A DNA stretch of 64,000 nt from Prochlorococcus_E sp000760215 (GTDB lineage: Bacteria; Cyanobacteriota; Cyanobacteriia; PCC-6307; Cyanobiaceae), in NCBI RefSeq assembly GCF_047303175.1, contig NZ_CP138945.1, one strand, 5' to 3'. A program made the translations under genes and the position numbers. This document shows positions 62,249-64,000 of the stretch, piece by piece (position 1 is the first letter of the stretch; each line of letters begins with the position of its first letter). Under the pieces are notes generated by a model. It saw nothing but the letters and a program-made list of their open reading frames with translations. It was not told the origin of the DNA and made no database searches.

Positions 62249-62278
62249 TTAGGGTTTATATCTGTGCTGTTACCCTAA
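62249..62278 (+). other. Hairpin between rpsB and tsf
   Basis: TTAGGGT (62249-62255) and ACCCTAA (62272-62278) pair perfectly over 7 bp with a 16-base loop and are followed by TTTC. This may attenuate or process the rpsB-tsf message; the T-run is too weak for a full terminator. Confidence 0.45.
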
Positions 62279-62321
62279 TTTCAAAAATAACGACAGATTT
62301 TTCACCCTTCACATTAAAAAA

Positions 62322-62975
62322 ATGGCTGATATCACAGCAAAACTTGTTAAAGATCTTAGAGATAAGACAAGTGCAGGAATGATGGATTGTAAAAAGGCAT
62401 TGGCAGAGTCTGATGGAGATATGTCAAAAGCAATTGAATGGCTTCGTCAAAAAGGCATAGCTAGTGCCGAGAAGAAGTCCGGCCGTGTTGCCGCTGAGGG
62501 AGCAATAGGCAGTTATATCCATACAGGTGCAAGAGTGGGAGTTCTTATAGAATTGAATTGTGAAACTGATTTTGTTGCTCGTGGAGATTTATTTCAGGGA
62601 CTTTTAAGAGATGTTGCTATGCAAGTTGCTGCTTGCCCTAATGTTGAATACGTAAAAGTAGAAGATATCCCAAACGATATAGTTGAAAAGGAAAAAGCTA
62701 TAGAGATGGGAAGAGATGATTTGGCTGGCAAGCCTGATCAAATTAAAGCAAAGATCGTAGAAGGAAGAATATCTAAAAGATTAAAAGAACTTGCTTTAAT
62801 AGAACAACCTTTTATTAAGGATAGTTCTATTACTGTTGAACAACTTGTAAAACAAGTTGCAGGAAAGCTAGGTGAGAATTTGAGAGTTCGAAGATTTACA
62901 CGTTATACACTGGGTGAAGGGATCAATGTAGAAGACTCAGATTTTGCAGCAGAGGTAGCTTCAATGTCTACTTGA
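62322..62975 (+). CDS. tsf: Elongation factor Ts
   Basis: 217 aa. Guanine-nucleotide exchange factor for EF-Tu. N-terminal UBA-like domain AKLVKDLRDKTSAGMMDCKKAL, the TDFV motif in NCETDFVARGD, and a short single-core form as is usual in bacteria related to cyanobacteria. Its last four bases (TTGA) may overlap the next gene's start. Confidence 0.97.
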   Translation: MADITAKLVKDLRDKTSAGMMDCKKALAESDGDMSKAIEWLRQKGIASAEKKSGRVAAEGAIGSYIHTGARVGVLIELNCETDFVARGDLFQGLLRDVAMQVAACPNVEYVKVEDIPNDIVEKEKAIEMGRDDLAGKPDQIKAKIVEGRISKRLKELALIEQPFIKDSSITVEQLVKQVAGKLGENLRVRRFTRYTLGEGINVEDSDFAAEVASMST

Positions 62976-64000
62976 ATATTTTGGCCTTAAATTCACACAA
63001 CAAGTCCTCTTTTGATCCCCTAAAGCAGTTAGAGCTTTTGAATACTAAATGTGTATCTTTATCTTCAGATATATATAAAATTAATAGCTTTTACTTGTCA
63101 TTGATTAGATCAATGCTTCCTGATGTGGTTAAAGAGGCGGTTCTTCATTTGATTTTATCTACACAGAACAATTCAAGATCTTTATCTATTGATAATTCAA
63201 ATACTTCATTTTTAGAGAAAATAGATGAAACTTTGTCCAAGCATCTATCTTATTTGACTCTCCAGAATTTACTACTCTTCTCTGAAAAATTAGAAAAGCA
63301 AAAGCAAAAGCAAAAGCAAAAGGATGTAAAGAGATTGCTTCTTTCTAACAAGGATTTGTTAGAGAAAGATCAATTTGATTCATCATCAAATTCAGAAAAT
63401 TATAACAGTTCCTTAGATCTTAGCTTGGATTTGCCAACTGAAAATAAAATTGATTTTACAAGATGGAATTTATCCAGTGAAAAATTACATTCGTGTAATT
63501 ATAATTATGAAAATACATTGGATTTATTTGTAGGTGAGGATGAAGAAATTGTAGAAGTTGAAACGGAGGAAGGAAGCCTAGAATCTAATGATTTATCTTC
63601 AAGTGAAAAAGATTTAGACCTTGTAAAGTCTATTTTTCTGGTCGCTAGTAATATGTTTGCATCGAAGACAAATACAACAAAACATATAAATAAAAATGAC
63701 TCGTTATTAGATCCCAAAGATAAAAATGTCCAGGTGGAGGATTCTTTACCAAGCGAGCCAGAGGAACTTTTCAAATGGATGTCTTGTATTGACTTAGCTC
63801 TTAACAGGACATTGAGGGATCTCTCTCATTCAATAAATATTGAGTTGATCAAGATAGGAGTTATTAATAGTTTTATTCCTACGAATCTTTTAGATGCAGT
63901 TATTGCAGGGCAAGTGGCATCTGTGCATGCACCTTCTAATATTCTTAGATTACGGTTGCCTATGTCACCTGCGTTAGATAATGAAATAGATATTGAATGC
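62972..64000 (+). CDS. Long hypothetical protein, partial (3' end outside)
   Basis: 343 codons open to the right edge, starting at TTG 62972 (overlapping tsf by four bases) or TTG 62981. Soluble and charged, with a Lys-Gln tandem repeat (63294-63322), a long acidic/Ser/Asp/Glu-rich low-complexity middle, and a more ordered end (ELFKWMSCIDLALNRTLRDL, NILRLRLPMSPALDNEI). It looks like an uncharacterised cyanobacterial protein, recalled only from its position after tsf. The missing part may decide its family. Confidence 0.7.
   Translation, partial: MNILALNSHNKSSFDPLKQLELLNTKCVSLSSDIYKINSFYLSLIRSMLPDVVKEAVLHLILSTQNNSRSLSIDNSNTSFLEKIDETLSKHLSYLTLQNLLLFSEKLEKQKQKQKQKDVKRLLLSNKDLLEKDQFDSSSNSENYNSSLDLSLDLPTENKIDFTRWNLSSEKLHSCNYNYENTLDLFVGEDEEIVEVETEEGSLESNDLSSSEKDLDLVKSIFLVASNMFASKTNTTKHINKNDSLLDPKDKNVQVEDSLPSEPEELFKWMSCIDLALNRTLRDLSHSINIELIKIGVINSFIPTNLLDAVIAGQVASVHAPSNILRLRLPMSPALDNEIDIEC
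63294..63322 (+). repeat. AAAAGC hexamer tandem repeat
   Basis: Four complete AAAAGC units plus a partial one lie in frame in the terminal ORF and encode a KQKQKQKQK run. In-frame hexamers change length without frameshift and can expand or contract by slippage. Confidence 0.75.

Noticed and set aside
1..64000. CRISPR arrays, insertion sequences, integrases, prophage genes
   Set aside because: None seen: no spaced direct repeats, transposase motifs or phage structural genes. The excisionase-like HTH at 20191 has no integrase partner.

Overview
The window is chromosomal DNA from a marine picocyanobacterium, most likely a low-light-adapted Prochlorococcus. The base composition is AT-rich and genes are short and tightly packed on both strands. 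The window holds a Pcb chlorophyll antenna of the CP43/IsiA family, psb28, gun4, pcyA, a CrtL-type lycopene cyclase, class II (B12-dependent) nrdJ and many small proteins typical of picocyanobacteria. TTG and GTG starts are frequent. I see no insertion sequence, prophage or CRISPR array; almost everything reads as core or flexible chromosomal genes.

Layout. 0-5.4 kb: the N-terminal part of a DMT permease, dnaG, then a minus-strand block with an HExxH protein, umuC and umuD behind a recognisable SOS box, and rlmH. 5.4-13.5 kb: rsmA-ispE-DUF3082, a 31-codon membrane ORF, pdhB-secD-secF, an AI-2E family permease and psb28. 13.5-20.4 kb: mnmH and gun4 (divergent), a small HATPase anti-sigma-like protein, a DEDDh exonuclease, hisS and several small proteins. 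20.4-25.8 kb: an AT-rich gap with a tiny membrane ORF, the pcb gene with a clear terminator, a GltS-type symporter and a GIY-YIG/membrane fusion. 25.8-31.5 kb: an SDR overlapping a lycopene cyclase, a POR-like SDR, an MscS channel, an isochorismatase-fold hydrolase and a Fur-family regulator, the last two separated by a 27-base perfect palindrome.

31.5-40.6 kb: an ArsS-like radical SAM protein; a divergent cluster of StpA (glucosylglycerol-phosphate phosphatase), a diverged GpsA-like dehydrogenase and an APH/NahK-like kinase; then metY-metA (acetyl-homoserine route) and an AlkB protein. 40.6-47.6 kb: a SulP transporter coupled to a PCMH-type FAD oxidoreductase, a CbiX chelatase with a metal-binding tail, a 385-base gap with DnaA-box-like words, DUF2811 and a GMC oxidoreductase. 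47.7-53.3 kb: a pentapeptide-repeat protein, a ribbon-helix-helix-like pair, tRNA-Ser(UGA), small membrane proteins and nrdJ.

53.3-64 kb: a methyltransferase, a pair of M16 peptidase subunits divergent from pcyA (neither the active M16 gene nor pcyA has an AUG/GUG/UUG start where its protein must begin), a DevBCA-type exporter, a tiny basic protein, a GT2 glycosyltransferase, rpsB-tsf with a pseudoknot-shaped leader, and an ORF running off the end.

The most interesting items are the rpsB leader (interleaved A-B-A'-B' complementary arms), the StpA/GpsA-like/kinase cluster with its operator-like inverted repeat, the palindrome between the Fur-family gene and the isochorismatase, and the paired start-codon anomaly at M16/pcyA.
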